From NCBI RefSeq assembly GCF_026016325.1, contig NZ_CP087203.1, positions 1,674,001 through 1,738,000 of the forward strand: a stretch of DNA of 64,000 bases, given 5' to 3'. The notes beneath the pieces are model-generated. The model did no database searches. It had not been told where the DNA came from and saw only the letters and a program-made list of their open reading frames with translations. This document shows, one piece after another, positions 18,005 to 27,369 of the stretch; the stretch's first letter is position 1; each line of letters begins with the position of its first letter. The DNA is from Pseudomonas sp. B21-056. GTDB lineage: Bacteria > Pseudomonadota > Gammaproteobacteria > Pseudomonadales > Pseudomonadaceae. The position numbers and the translations under genes were made by a program.

Positions 18005-19198
18005 CTACCTGCAAACGTCCGCAATCGCCTCGGCCAACCGGTCCAGGCGCGTTGCATCGATACCGGCCACGTTGGCCCGGCCCGTGCCGACCATGTACAC
18101 GCTGTGGCGCTCGCGCAGCTGCTTGACCTGTTCCGGCGACAGGCCGGTGTAGGAAAACATTCCGCGTTGCACGCCGATATGGGCGAAGCGTTCCCGTAAG
18201 CCGTGGGGGTCGAGGGCATCCAGCAGGCCACTGCGTAGCTGGGCGATGCGCAGGCGCATGGCCTCCACTTCGTCGGCCCACAGGCTTTTGAGTTGCACAT
18301 CGCCCAGGATTGTCGCGACCACCGCCGCACCATGATCTGGCGGCGTCGACCACAGGTTGCGGGCGATGTTCGCCAGTTGGCTGCGGATGTCCACCAGCTT
18401 GTCGGCGTCGCGGGCGCAGACGATCAATGCACCGGTGCGGTCGCAGTACAGGCCGAAGTTCTTCGAGCAGGAGCTGGTGATCAGCACCTCGGGCAATGCC
18501 TGGGCGAACAACCGCACCGCCCACGCGTCCTGCTCCAGCCCGTCGCCGAAGCCCTGGTAGGCGAAGTCGATCAGCGGCAACAGCTCACGACTGCGCACCA
18601 CCTCCAGTACCTGGCGCCATTGGTCCTGGGACAGGTCGAAACCGGTGGGGTTGTGGCAGCACGCGTGTAGCAGCACCACATCACCTTTCGGTGCCTGGCC
18701 CAGGGTTGTCAGCATCGCTTCGAAATCCAGGCGATTGTCGCTGCCCACGTAGGGGTAGTGATTGGCCTTGACGCCAGCGGTGGCGAAGATGGTTTCGTGG
18801 ATCGGCCAGGTTGGGTTGCTCAACCATACGCCACGGCCCGGCAGGCACTGGGCAATGAAGTCGGCACTCAGGCGCAGGGCGCCGGTGCCGCCCGGGGTCT
18901 GGGTGGCACCGGCGCGTTTTTCCGCGATCTGCAAGGCATCGGTACCCAGGACCAGCGCACTGATCAGCCGGCCGAAGTTGGCGTCGCCATGACCGCCGAT
19001 GTAGGTCTTGGTGATCTGGCGATCCACCAGGTGCTGCTCGGCCTGTTTCACCGATTCAAGAATCGGCGTCAGGCCCTGGGCGTCCTTATAGACGCCCACG
19101 CCCAGGTCGAACTTGCTCGGGTTGCTGTCCGCCGCGTAGGCCTCCAGCAGGCCGAGGATCGGGTCGCCGGGCACCCGGCCGATGGCGTCGAAATGCAT
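18005..19198 (-). CDS. phhC: Aromatic amino acid aminotransferase PhhC
   Basis: A 397-residue class I PLP aminotransferase (AspC/TyrB type). It moves the amino group of Tyr/Phe to 2-oxoglutarate, giving 4-hydroxyphenylpyruvate or phenylpyruvate. The internal-aldimine lysine lies in SSCSKNFGLYCDRTGAL, with HACCHNPTGFD and LLPLIDFAYQGFG as cofactor-binding landmarks, and R in the C-terminal helix for the substrate carboxylate. It is third in phhABC: its ATG shares one base with the phhB stop (TAATG), indicating translational coupling. Regulation is probably by the PhhR protein encoded upstream. Confidence 0.95.
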   Translation of the reverse strand: MHFDAIGRVPGDPILGLLEAYAADSNPSKFDLGVGVYKDAQGLTPILESVKQAEQHLVDRQITKTYIGGHGDANFGRLISALVLGTDALQIAEKRAGATQTPGGTGALRLSADFIAQCLPGRGVWLSNPTWPIHETIFATAGVKANHYPYVGSDNRLDFEAMLTTLGQAPKGDVVLLHACCHNPTGFDLSQDQWRQVLEVVRSRELLPLIDFAYQGFGDGLEQDAWAVRLFAQALPEVLITSSCSKNFGLYCDRTGALIVCARDADKLVDIRSQLANIARNLWSTPPDHGAAVVATILGDVQLKSLWADEVEAMRLRIAQLRSGLLDALDPHGLRERFAHIGVQRGMFSYTGLSPEQVKQLRERHSVYMVGTGRANVAGIDATRLDRLAEAIADVCR

Positions 19199-19554
19199 TA
19201 CTTGCGGCCCTCGGCGGTCTTGGCCACGTCATCGGTACGCGCGGCCATGATGAAGTCGTTGCGGTGCAGGCCCTTGATGGAATGGCTCCACCAGGTCACG
19301 GTGACTTTGCCCCACTCAGTGAGCAGGCCCGGGTGATGGCCTTCGGCCTCGGAGATTTCACCGACGGCATTGGTGAATGCCAGGGCGTGCTTGAAATTCT
19401 TGAACAGGAAAACCTTTTCCAGCTGCATCACGCTGTCGCGCACTTCGATGTTCCAGTCCGGGATCTGCTTGATCAGTACCGGCAGTTCTTCATCGCTGAC
19501 CTGTGGGGCGTCGGCGCGGCAGGCTTCGCAATGGGCTTGGTTCAGAGTGTTCAT
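19198..19554 (-). CDS. phhB: Pterin-4a-carbinolamine dehydratase PhhB
   Basis: A 118-residue PCD/DCoH protein that dehydrates the 4a-hydroxy-tetrahydropterin released by phenylalanine hydroxylase, so the cofactor can be reduced again. The catalytic signature [21 protein letters not shown] is intact (two adjacent His and a later His). The N-terminus carries CEAC, as in other PhhB proteins. ATG 19552-19554 gives the standard length; the longer frame upstream lies in the phhA gene. It sits about 100 bases after phhA and is fused at its stop to the phhC start. Confidence 0.96.
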   Translation of the reverse strand: MNTLNQAHCEACRADAPQVSDEELPVLIKQIPDWNIEVRDSVMQLEKVFLFKNFKHALAFTNAVGEISEAEGHHPGLLTEWGKVTVTWWSHSIKGLHRNDFIMAARTDDVAKTAEGRK

Positions 19555-19654
19555 GATGTGTTCCTGTATCGAATATTTTAAAAGCGTCGATGGCTCCCAC
19601 GCTAAAGCAAAGCCGCGTGGTGCAACAGACTCACTTGGGATCAAAAAACGCCAT

Positions 19655-20440
19655 TCAGGCGGCTTTCGGCGGAAATTTCGGTGCGTGCAGGCCCAGTTCC
19701 CGACCGCGCTTGACCATGCCCATGATGTCTTCATGGGCCAGGTCGAACAGACGCTTGAGCTCTGGCAATACGAAATACACCGGTTGCAGGATGTCGATGC
19801 GATACGGCGTGCGCATCGCTTCCAGCGGATCGAAGGCCTGGTGCTCCGGCTCGTCCGACAGGCAGTACACGGTTTCCTTGGGCGAAGACAGGATGCCGCC
19901 ACCGTAGATGCGTCGGCCCTGCGCTGTTTCCACCAGGCCGAATTCGATGGTCATCCAGTACAGGCGCGCCAGGTACACGCGTTCTTCCTTGGAGGCCTGC
20001 AGGCCGAGCTTGCCGTAGGTGTGGGTGAATTCGGCGAACCAGGGGTTGGTCAGCAGCGGGCAGTGACCGAAGATCTCGTGGAAAATGTCCGGCTCTTGCA
20101 GGTAGTCCAGTTCTTCCCGGGTGCGAATGAAGGTCGCCACCGGAAATTGTTTGCTGGCGAGCAATTCGAAAAAGGTCTGGAAGGGGATCAACGCCGGTAC
20201 CCGGGCAACTTGCCAGCCCGTGGTGGCGCCCAGCACTTTGTTGATTTCGCCCAACTGCGGGATGCGGTCGTGGGGCAGGCCAAGCTTGTCGATTCCGTCG
20301 AGGTATTCCTGGCACGCGCGGCCTTCGATGACTTTCAACTGGCGGGTGATCAGCGTATTCCACACCGCATGTTCTTCGGCGGTGTAGTGGATAAAACCTT
20401 GCGCATCGGGCTCGCGGGCCACGTACTGCGTCTGCTTCAT
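19655..20440 (-). CDS. phhA: Phenylalanine 4-monooxygenase PhhA
   Basis: A 261-residue iron- and tetrahydropterin-dependent hydroxylase converting phenylalanine to tyrosine. The iron facial triad is His121 and His126 ([10 protein letters not shown]) plus Glu166 (WMTIEFGLV). The length fits the single-domain bacterial form without the ACT regulatory domain of the animal enzyme. It is first in phhABC, and its promoter lies in the 281-base gap shared with divergent phhR. Confidence 0.98.
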   Translation of the reverse strand: MKQTQYVAREPDAQGFIHYTAEEHAVWNTLITRQLKVIEGRACQEYLDGIDKLGLPHDRIPQLGEINKVLGATTGWQVARVPALIPFQTFFELLASKQFPVATFIRTREELDYLQEPDIFHEIFGHCPLLTNPWFAEFTHTYGKLGLQASKEERVYLARLYWMTIEFGLVETAQGRRIYGGGILSSPKETVYCLSDEPEHQAFDPLEAMRTPYRIDILQPVYFVLPELKRLFDLAHEDIMGMVKRGRELGLHAPKFPPKAA

Positions 20441-20574
20441 GCTGCTCTCCTGCTGATTTCCCTCGGGGGGAAGACGTGTTTGTTGTTATGTCCAGCGATG
20501 CGTTAGAGATAGCGCGAAGCAGGCGAATGTGCAGCGGGGCGGCGACGAGGTGTTCGGGTTGAACAGGGAATTTT

Positions 20575-20592
20575 TGTAAAATTTTCGTTACG
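20575..20592. promoter_or_regulatory. Possible PhhR/TyrR-type box in the phhA-phhR gap
   Basis: TGTAAA-N6-GTTACG resembles the TyrR box TGTAAA-N6-TTTACA: the left half is exact, the right half partial. It lies 135 bases before the phhA start and 130 before phhR. Just downstream, CGGAT-N9-ATCCG (20591-20609) forms another small dyad. PhhR is the TyrR homologue that activates phhABC, so a site here is expected, but this one is only a candidate. Confidence 0.45.
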
Positions 20593-20721
20593 GATTGGGT
20601 TGTGATCCGATGCTGGTTGGATTTCAAGCTAGGAAATGGCCTACAACTGTCACATAATCTTGACGGTTATTTGCACTCAGCCTCAGAAAAAATCCCTCAC
20701 AACGAGCTCCCGGGCCTCCCT

Positions 20722-22278
20722 ATGCGCATCAAAGTCCATTGCCAGAACCGCATCGGCATCCTGCGGGACATTCTCAACCTGCTGGTGGAGTACGGCATCA
20801 ACGTTGCCCGGGGCGAAGTCGGTGGCGAGCACGGCAATGCGATCTACCTGCACTGCCCGAACCTGATCAACATTCAGTTCCAGGCGTTGCGGCCGAAATT
20901 CGAAGGCATTGCCGGCGTGTTCGGTGTCAAGCGGGTAGGGCTGATGCCCAGCGAACGTCGGCACATGGAGCTCAATGCGCTGCTTGGCGCCCTGGAATTT
21001 CCGGTGTTGTCCATCGACATGGGCGGTTCCATCGTCGCGGCGAACCGGGCGGCGGCGCAGTTGCTTGGGGTGCGGGTGGACGAGGTGCCGGGAATTCCGC
21101 TGTCCCGCTACGCCGAGGATTTCGACTTGCCTGAGCTGGTGCGCGCCAACCAGTCGCGCATCAATGGGCTACGGGTCAAGGTCAAGGGTGATGTGTTCCT
21201 GGCCGACATCGCTCCACTGCAATCGGAGCATGACGACAGCGAGGCCATGGCCGGCGCGGTGCTGACGCTGCATCGGGCCGACCGGGTCGGTGAGCGTATC
21301 TATAACGTGCGCAAGCAGGAGCTGCGCGGCTTCGACAGTATTTTCCAGAGCTCGAAAGTGATGGCTGCGGTGGTCCGCGAAGCCCGGCGCATGGCCCCGC
21401 TGGACGCGCCGCTATTGATCGAAGGCGAAACCGGCACCGGCAAGGAATTGCTGGCCCGGGCCTGCCACCTGGCGAGCCCGCGCGGACAGTCACCGTTGAT
21501 GGCGCTCAACTGCGCCGGGTTGCCGGAGTCCATGGCCGAGACCGAGCTGTTCGGCTACGGCCCCGGTGCCTTCGAAGGCGCCCGTGCCGAAGGCAAGCTC
21601 GGCCTGCTGGAGTTGACGGCTGGCGGCACCTTGTTTCTCGACGGGGTGGGGGAAATGAGCCCGCGCCTGCAAGTGAAGCTGCTGCGCTTTTTGCAGGACG
21701 GCTGCTTCCGTCGGGTCGGCAGCGATGAAGAGGTGTACCTGGATGTCCGGGTGATCTGCGCGACCCAGGTGGATTTGTCCGAACTCTGTGCCCGAGGCGA
21801 GTTTCGCCAGGACCTGTATCACCGCTTGAACGTCCTGTCCCTGCACATCCCGCCGTTGCGCGAATGCCTCGATGGCCTGGCGCCGCTGGTGGAGCACTTT
21901 CTCGACCAGGCCAGTCGCCAGATCGGCTGTGCGCTGCCGAAACTGGCCCCGGCGGCAATGGACCGCCTCAGTCATTACCATTGGCCGGGCAATGTCCGGC
22001 AACTGGAAAACGTGCTGTTCCAGGCCGTTTCCCTGTGCGACGGTGGGAAGGTGAAGGCCGAGCACATCCGCCTGCCGGACTACGGCGTGCGCCAGCCCCT
22101 GGGCGACTTCTCCCTGGACGGTGGGTTGGATGAGATTGTCGGGCGATTCGAGAAAGCGGTGCTGGAACGGCTCTACTCCGAACACCCCAGCAGCCGGCAG
22201 TTGGGCAAGCGATTGGGGGTATCCCATACCACCATCGCCAATAAGTTGCGCGAATATGACGTGGGCAGGCCCGCATAG
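20722..22278 (+). CDS. phhR: TyrR-family activator PhhR
   Basis: A 518-residue regulator of aromatic amino acid catabolism. An ACT domain starts at once (MRIKVHCQNRIGILRDILNLL), followed by a PAS-like domain, an AAA+ domain with Walker A GETGTGKE, and a C-terminal Fis-type HTH (SSRQLGKRLGVSHTTIANKL). The sigma54-contact loop reads GAFEGA instead of GAFTGA, which fits TyrR-type proteins that work with sigma70 rather than sigma54. ATG 20722-20724 is chosen because the ACT domain begins there. It is divergent from the phhABC operon. Confidence 0.95.
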   Translation: MRIKVHCQNRIGILRDILNLLVEYGINVARGEVGGEHGNAIYLHCPNLINIQFQALRPKFEGIAGVFGVKRVGLMPSERRHMELNALLGALEFPVLSIDMGGSIVAANRAAAQLLGVRVDEVPGIPLSRYAEDFDLPELVRANQSRINGLRVKVKGDVFLADIAPLQSEHDDSEAMAGAVLTLHRADRVGERIYNVRKQELRGFDSIFQSSKVMAAVVREARRMAPLDAPLLIEGETGTGKELLARACHLASPRGQSPLMALNCAGLPESMAETELFGYGPGAFEGARAEGKLGLLELTAGGTLFLDGVGEMSPRLQVKLLRFLQDGCFRRVGSDEEVYLDVRVICATQVDLSELCARGEFRQDLYHRLNVLSLHIPPLRECLDGLAPLVEHFLDQASRQIGCALPKLAPAAMDRLSHYHWPGNVRQLENVLFQAVSLCDGGKVKAEHIRLPDYGVRQPLGDFSLDGGLDEIVGRFEKAVLERLYSEHPSSRQLGKRLGVSHTTIANKLREYDVGRPA

Positions 22279-22329
22279 TGGCTCTTCAAAGCCGCGTGCA
22301 CTGCCCCAGTCGTTTCGCCCGGATATCGG

Positions 22330-25300
22330 TCAGTCGGGTAACCATCCCTGAACCCAGCGCGCCGCGTAGGCGTCGTCGAAGACCCAGCTATTGATCACTT
22401 GCTCGCGCAGTCGGGCCGCTTGCTGCCGTGATGCGTCCCGGTCGGCCAGGTGGTCGCTGATCGCTTTCAACCATTGTTCCCGATTGTTCGCTACGCGCGT
22501 GATTGCAAGATCGGCCGGATAATCAGTGGTGTCGCTGCCGATCACACTGTAGCCGCAAGCGCCATATTGCAGATGCTGGAGCAGATTTGCGGTTTCTCGG
22601 GTCGGGCCGAAGCCTTGGGGGGCGAGGACGATATCCAGTTGGAGGCTGGCCATGACATCGGGATTGTCGTGAACGTCGTCATGAACCTCGTTGGCGAGCG
22701 GTCGCAGGTACGTCGGCACATCGCCCCAGAGTACCCACTCCACTTGACCTGCCAACACTTGCATCAGCTCAAGGATCAGGGGTTGGACGAAGGGCTGCGC
22801 CGGGTCGATGGCGCAGCCGATGCGAGGGATGCCAGAGGTCTGGCGCATCTGCGGCAGGTCGCGCCATTTGTGGCCCAGACGTGTTTCGAGGACGCGGATA
22901 TCCTGGTGCAGCCCGGCACAGGCTTCTGCCATCGCAGGCGTCGCCACGATGATGCGGTCGACCAGGCTTGCCGCTTGTCGCAGTGACGTCAGCCACTGCG
23001 GGTTCTCCGGTGTCAACGTATCCAGTTCAAGGACCTTGAACGCTTTGGAGAGGACGCTGATGCGCTGCATCTGTTCCAGGCGTAGCGGGTCGTCCTGGTG
23101 CTGGAAGACGATGACATCGGGGTTATAGCGTTCCAGCGTCGTCGCCGGCAGCAGGCTGTTGTGGAGGCAACCTTCGATTTTTCCAGCGTCACGCAAGGCA
23201 GTGAATGGTTCGATGACGCGCTGGTTGGCGGTTTGTGCCGACTGCGCGGGATGAGCCAATACGACCGGAAGGGGTCGCCAGGTCAGCGGCCGCCAGGTCA
23301 GCTCATTGATGGCTTCCAGCTCAAAGCCACTGCCGCGCAATGACAGGTTGCTGTTGTAGGCGGGGTCAGTGGACAGGACGCTCAGCCATTTGCTCAAGGC
23401 TTGATCTTGTTCTGTGGCAAAGCGTTGCTCGTTGAACTCGCTCTTGTCGGCCTTTGACAAGGTTGCCCCGCCCTCATGCAAGAGCACCGCACGCGGTGTC
23501 CAGACGTTAAGGTAGCCAAGACTCTTCACCTTCAGACAAAGATCCAGATCGTTGCAGGTGATCTGGAACAGCGTTTCGTCCATACCGCCGGCTTCCAGAT
23601 AGAGCGACGTGCGGATCATCATGCAGGCCGCGCTGACCGCGCTGGTATTCTGGTCGACCTGCAGACGCTGCAGATAGCCGCCGCCAGTGGCGGCCTGACC
23701 GATGAACGGGCTGCCGGCTGGACCGCGTAGCCCGGTGATCAGGCTTGCCTGCTGGATGGTGCCGGCCGGGGTAACCAGCTTGGCGCCAACAATACCTACT
23801 TCGGGGCGCAAGGCATGGTTGAGCAATTCGTCCAGCCAGTCTTCGCGGATGATTGCCGTATCGTTGTTCAACAATACCAGGTACTCGCCGCGCGCTTGGC
23901 TGGCCGCAAGATTGTTCATGGCGCTGAAGTTGAACGGATATGGGAAGCGGACGACGCGTATCTTGTCGCCGCCAATCGAATCCATCTCGCTCAGCCAGTT
24001 GAGCGCCTCCTCGGTCTGGCTGCAGTTATCGATCAGGATGATTTCGAAGTGCGGGTAGCGCGTCATCGACAACAGGCTTTCCACGCAGCGTTGCAGCAGC
24101 GTCAGCTGGTCCCGGGTAGGGATCAGAATCGACACCAGGGGCTGTTGGTCGTGACCATACTCGATGTGGTAATGCCTGCTCGGTTCCTGCCGGATCCTGG
24201 CGTTCGGGTAGCCGCGATTGTTCAGGTGCCGCTGCAGGGCATTGAGTTCGTCAGGGTTGTCGGTCAGTTTTGGTGTGTCGCAGACCACCAGCGGTTCGCT
24301 CAGGTGGCCAATGCCGTTCATGCCATCGGTGTCGATCAGTCGCAGGATCAGATCCAGTTCGAGCGCCGCGGGCACCTGTGGGTCGTAACCGCCGACTTGC
24401 AGGGCCTGCTCGCGTCGGATCAGCCAATGGTTGGCCAGGGTCAATGGCAAGCTCAACAGGTAATCGAGGTTGATGTCAGGTCGGAACACCGGGTTTGGGC
24501 CATCAGCCGAGCGATACATGTCATCGCAATAGATCATCCGGCAGCCTTCGGCACCGGGCAAGTCCAAGTCGAGCATCAACGTGCCGCCGGGCAAGAATTC
24601 TTCGCCGGCGGTCAGCAGCATGATCCAGTCGCTGTCATCCGTTTGCAGCGTTTCGTTCAATTCTCTGGCGCCTGGGTTGGCGCAGGTCAGCCAGCGCAGG
24701 CTGCCGGGCAGGCTGGCAGGCCCCTGCACAGTGCTCAGGACCGTCATGCGCAGCCTGATCGAGGTGCGCGATTGCCACAGCGCCACGCTTTCCAGGGTCT
24801 CGCTCAAGGCATTCATATCGCCCAGGGGATCGAGTATCAACAGCGTCAGGCTGGTTTGTCCGCTGAGTTGTTGGCGACGCTGATCCACCAGCTGTTGCTG
24901 GATTGGTGTGAGGACACGCTTGCGCAGCCAGTCCCTGACCGAGGGAACATGGCTGTCGGTTACCCGCTTGATGGCGGCCTGCTGAGTGATATCGAGAAAG
25001 CGTTCCAGCTGGGGCCAGAAGGCGTTCTCGATGTCCAGCCAACGCTTGCGAGCCTGCATCACCGTGGCGCGGGCGCGCTCCAGTCCGCCAGGCTCGTCAA
25101 AGAGTGCCGAACCGGCGTCACCGAATTGTTCGATGAACGGCTGGGTCTTGACGTGACCGCCGGGCATATAGACAACCGGGCAGCCGCAGAGCATGGCTTC
25201 GGTGCACGTTGCCGAGATTTCGTAACTGTAGAGCGTTGAAGCCGTTCGAAAAATCTGCGCCAGCTCGGCAAGGGTCTTCGGGTTGGCCAGGCTCAGGACT

Positions 25301-25836
25301 TCGATATCGCCCGGCAGTAGCGAGTAGTCGATCTTGGTTCTGTCGAAGCGGTGCAAATACAGGTAATTGCCGCTGCGCTGCACGGGATCGGTTGGCGGCG
25401 AGAACAGTTGCGAGTCGATGACTGGCAGCAGGAGCAGGTTATCGCTCTTGCTATTGCCACGAAAATCCTGGGTGTAATAGAAGAACAGGTCAGATTTCTG
25501 CGCGTTGATCGCACGGCCAGTGAGGAAACCTTCACGGTTCAGAATGTAGCGAGCCACGATCGGCGTACCAATCGGGTTGCCATCCATGACCTCGGAGTAG
25601 ACCCCGATCGGCGCCAGGCCTAACGACAGATGGTGCCGGCGTACCTCGTCGGTAAGAATCGGCGTGCGCAGTTTCGGATTGACCTTGCATGGTGTGACAT
25701 AGGCTTCGTAGCCGGCCAGATTCAGCGCATGGCACAGGTAGTGCAGCACGCACACCCCCGAGGAGGTCTCCCGATAGTCCGGAGCGGCGATGTAGTAGGG
25801 GTGACGCGGCTGGCCATGCAGAGATGGAGAGGTCAT
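22330..25836 (-). CDS. Giant multidomain glycosyltransferase (VioT/Fgt1-like)
   Basis: A 1168-residue protein with about four modules. Residues 1-300 form a GT-B-like part (ends EAMLCGCPVVYMPGG). Residues 330-540 form a GT2-like part (MIYCDDMYRS, then VFRPDINLDYLLSLP). Residues 560-800 form a canonical GT2 (PLVSILIPTRDQLTLLQRCV, LLNNDTAI as the metal motif). The final 300 residues form another GT-B-like half ending YGACGYSVIGSD ... GWLPD. The second, third and fourth modules closely parallel the Fgt1-like protein at 39749. It is last in the seven-gene glycan operon; its ATG overlaps the methyltransferase stop (ATGA). It probably transfers the modified sugar made by the operon, perhaps as P. 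syringae VioT does. The acceptor is inferred. Confidence 0.82.
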   Translation of the reverse strand: MTSPSLHGQPRHPYYIAAPDYRETSSGVCVLHYLCHALNLAGYEAYVTPCKVNPKLRTPILTDEVRRHHLSLGLAPIGVYSEVMDGNPIGTPIVARYILNREGFLTGRAINAQKSDLFFYYTQDFRGNSKSDNLLLLPVIDSQLFSPPTDPVQRSGNYLYLHRFDRTKIDYSLLPGDIEVLSLANPKTLAELAQIFRTASTLYSYEISATCTEAMLCGCPVVYMPGGHVKTQPFIEQFGDAGSALFDEPGGLERARATVMQARKRWLDIENAFWPQLERFLDITQQAAIKRVTDSHVPSVRDWLRKRVLTPIQQQLVDQRRQQLSGQTSLTLLILDPLGDMNALSETLESVALWQSRTSIRLRMTVLSTVQGPASLPGSLRWLTCANPGARELNETLQTDDSDWIMLLTAGEEFLPGGTLMLDLDLPGAEGCRMIYCDDMYRSADGPNPVFRPDINLDYLLSLPLTLANHWLIRREQALQVGGYDPQVPAALELDLILRLIDTDGMNGIGHLSEPLVVCDTPKLTDNPDELNALQRHLNNRGYPNARIRQEPSRHYHIEYGHDQQPLVSILIPTRDQLTLLQRCVESLLSMTRYPHFEIILIDNCSQTEEALNWLSEMDSIGGDKIRVVRFPYPFNFSAMNNLAASQARGEYLVLLNNDTAIIREDWLDELLNHALRPEVGIVGAKLVTPAGTIQQASLITGLRGPAGSPFIGQAATGGGYLQRLQVDQNTSAVSAACMMIRTSLYLEAGGMDETLFQITCNDLDLCLKVKSLGYLNVWTPRAVLLHEGGATLSKADKSEFNEQRFATEQDQALSKWLSVLSTDPAYNSNLSLRGSGFELEAINELTWRPLTWRPLPVVLAHPAQSAQTANQRVIEPFTALRDAGKIEGCLHNSLLPATTLERYNPDVIVFQHQDDPLRLEQMQRISVLSKAFKVLELDTLTPENPQWLTSLRQAASLVDRIIVATPAMAEACAGLHQDIRVLETRLGHKWRDLPQMRQTSGIPRIGCAIDPAQPFVQPLILELMQVLAGQVEWVLWGDVPTYLRPLANEVHDDVHDNPDVMASLQLDIVLAPQGFGPTRETANLLQHLQYGACGYSVIGSDTTDYPADLAITRVANNREQWLKAISDHLADRDASRQQAARLREQVINSWVFDDAYAARWVQGWLPD

Positions 25837-26585
25837 ACGGTCGCCTTGGGGCTGGAGGGCTGTTCACAGATGACGAAGACACTGGCGCAAAGATCTGGAT
25901 AGACCATGCCCAGGGCATGGCAGGCGTCCATGAAGCGGTCATCGATCAGTTGGGTTTCCAGCGCCTTGTCCAGCTGGAAGTTGGCCAGTGGCTTGAAGAA
26001 CACCCCGCCGCGCTGGCTGACTCGCCAACCGGCACTGCGTACTTCGTGGTCCAGTGTGTCGAGGGTGTAGGTGACCCGATGGCCGTGCAGGCGTTCGCCT
26101 TCGGTCACTGCACTGTTATGTTCGATCAGGCCCATTTTGACAGCGATCTGGCGCGACGGTGCATTGGCGTTAGGCACGGCGATGAACAGGCGACCACCCG
26201 GGGCGAGCCAACTGTGAATGCGCTTGAGCACCGCCTGGCGGTCGTCGAGGTGTTCCAGCGTGTGGATCAGGAAGATGTTGGCGAAGCGTGGTGGCAGCTC
26301 GGCTTCTTCAAAGGTACTGCAGACGAAACTGACGCCTGAGCCGACCTTGTTCCGAGTGACTTCGATCAGGTCGCTGGCCGCTTCGATGACTGTCAGGTCG
26401 GCAAAGCGTTCGGCGAACAGGGCCGTGAAGGCGCCTTCGAAGCAGCCCATTTCCAAGGTCGGCCCCTCCGCCAGCCAGGGGCCGAAGCTGTCCAGCATAT
26501 AGCGTCGCAGGCGCGAGTCGAAATCGTAGAAATAGCTGCGGTGAGCGTTATCTTGAAATTCTTTGTTGTAGTCGCGTGTGGACAT
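25833..26585 (-). CDS. Class I SAM-dependent methyltransferase (glycan operon)
   Basis: A 250-residue methyltransferase. Motif I is LEMGCFEGAFT (about residues 45-55), followed by TVIEAASDLIE (acidic ribose contact), then FLIHTLEHLDDR and GRLFIAVPNANAPSRQ, the pattern of UbiG/Methyltransf_23-type enzymes. In this operon a sugar O- or N-methyl transfer is the likely reaction; the P. syringae flagellin sugar is known to carry an O-methyl group, which fits but is not proof. ATG 26583-26585 lies 4 bases after the dioxygenase stop; the longer frame reads through that gene. Confidence 0.85.
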   Translation of the reverse strand: MSTRDYNKEFQDNAHRSYFYDFDSRLRRYMLDSFGPWLAEGPTLEMGCFEGAFTALFAERFADLTVIEAASDLIEVTRNKVGSGVSFVCSTFEEAELPPRFANIFLIHTLEHLDDRQAVLKRIHSWLAPGGRLFIAVPNANAPSRQIAVKMGLIEHNSAVTEGERLHGHRVTYTLDTLDHEVRSAGWRVSQRGGVFFKPLANFQLDKALETQLIDDRFMDACHALGMVYPDLCASVFVICEQPSSPKATV

Positions 26586-26589
26586 GGCG

Positions 26590-27369
26590 TTATTCCTGGC
26601 TTTTCCTGTAGAAACGTTGTTCTTCAGGTTGGTACCACTCATGAAGGGTCGAGGGAGTGCGGGCATACCACCCCAGCAGTTGTTGCAGCGCCGGTGTCTG
26701 CGCGAGACAGAATTCGTCGCCAAGCGCCCGGCAATAGTCGAATTGCGGTTTGAAATGGCTGCGTGTGAACGTCAGTGTCAGGCAGCGTCGTGGCAGGTCG
26801 GTGCGGTTGACGCCGGCAGCATGCCAGATGCGTGAGTCGAACAAGTAAATCGAACCGGCACTGCCGAGGGCCTTGCGGGCCTGGGCTTCGAATACCTGAG
26901 GGTCGGGTTTTTCAGGTGCGGTATGCGAACCTGGCAGAAACAGGGTTGCGCCGTTGTCGGGGGTGAAGTCGTCGAGTAGCACCAGGGCCTGGGCCATCTG
27001 CATGGATTCGGCTGACCAGGAGCGCACGTCCCGGTGCACATTTCGCACATAGGCGTCGGTGCTGTTCAGGTTGTTCAGACCACCAAATGAATTGAGGATT
27101 GCTGCGCCGCCGAGCATATGTCGCAAGAGGTCGACGATCCCCCATCCGGCGAACCGGTCGAGCAGTTCGACGAAATGAGTGTCTTGAGCAAGGATATGGT
27201 GTGCGGTTTGCTCGGTCCTCTGGGTGATACCGTTTTCCAGCTGTACCCGACGGCAACGTTCTATGGCGCTGGCGAGGTCTTCACGCAACTGGCCGAGCAG
27301 CGGTTCCGTAATAAGGGACGGCAGGCAGGCGTAGCCGTTCGCTTGCAGCGCTTGTAAGGCCTGATTCAT
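26590..27369 (-). CDS. PhyH-family Fe(II)/2-oxoglutarate dioxygenase
   Basis: A 259-residue phytanoyl-CoA-dioxygenase-like protein. The iron ligands are HxD at His112/Asp114 (NVHRDVRSW) and a distal His183 (DSRIWHAAGVNRTDLPRR), with an Arg (194 or 195) placed to bind 2-oxoglutarate. The fold-typical GSHTAPE stretch lies between. In this operon it would hydroxylate a sugar or its acyl group, for example to give a hydroxyacyl substituent; this is inference. Its ATG overlaps the upstream GNAT stop by ATGA. Confidence 0.85.
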   Translation of the reverse strand: MNQALQALQANGYACLPSLITEPLLGQLREDLASAIERCRRVQLENGITQRTEQTAHHILAQDTHFVELLDRFAGWGIVDLLRHMLGGAAILNSFGGLNNLNSTDAYVRNVHRDVRSWSAESMQMAQALVLLDDFTPDNGATLFLPGSHTAPEKPDPQVFEAQARKALGSAGSIYLFDSRIWHAAGVNRTDLPRRCLTLTFTRSHFKPQFDYCRALGDEFCLAQTPALQQLLGWYARTPSTLHEWYQPEEQRFYRKSQE

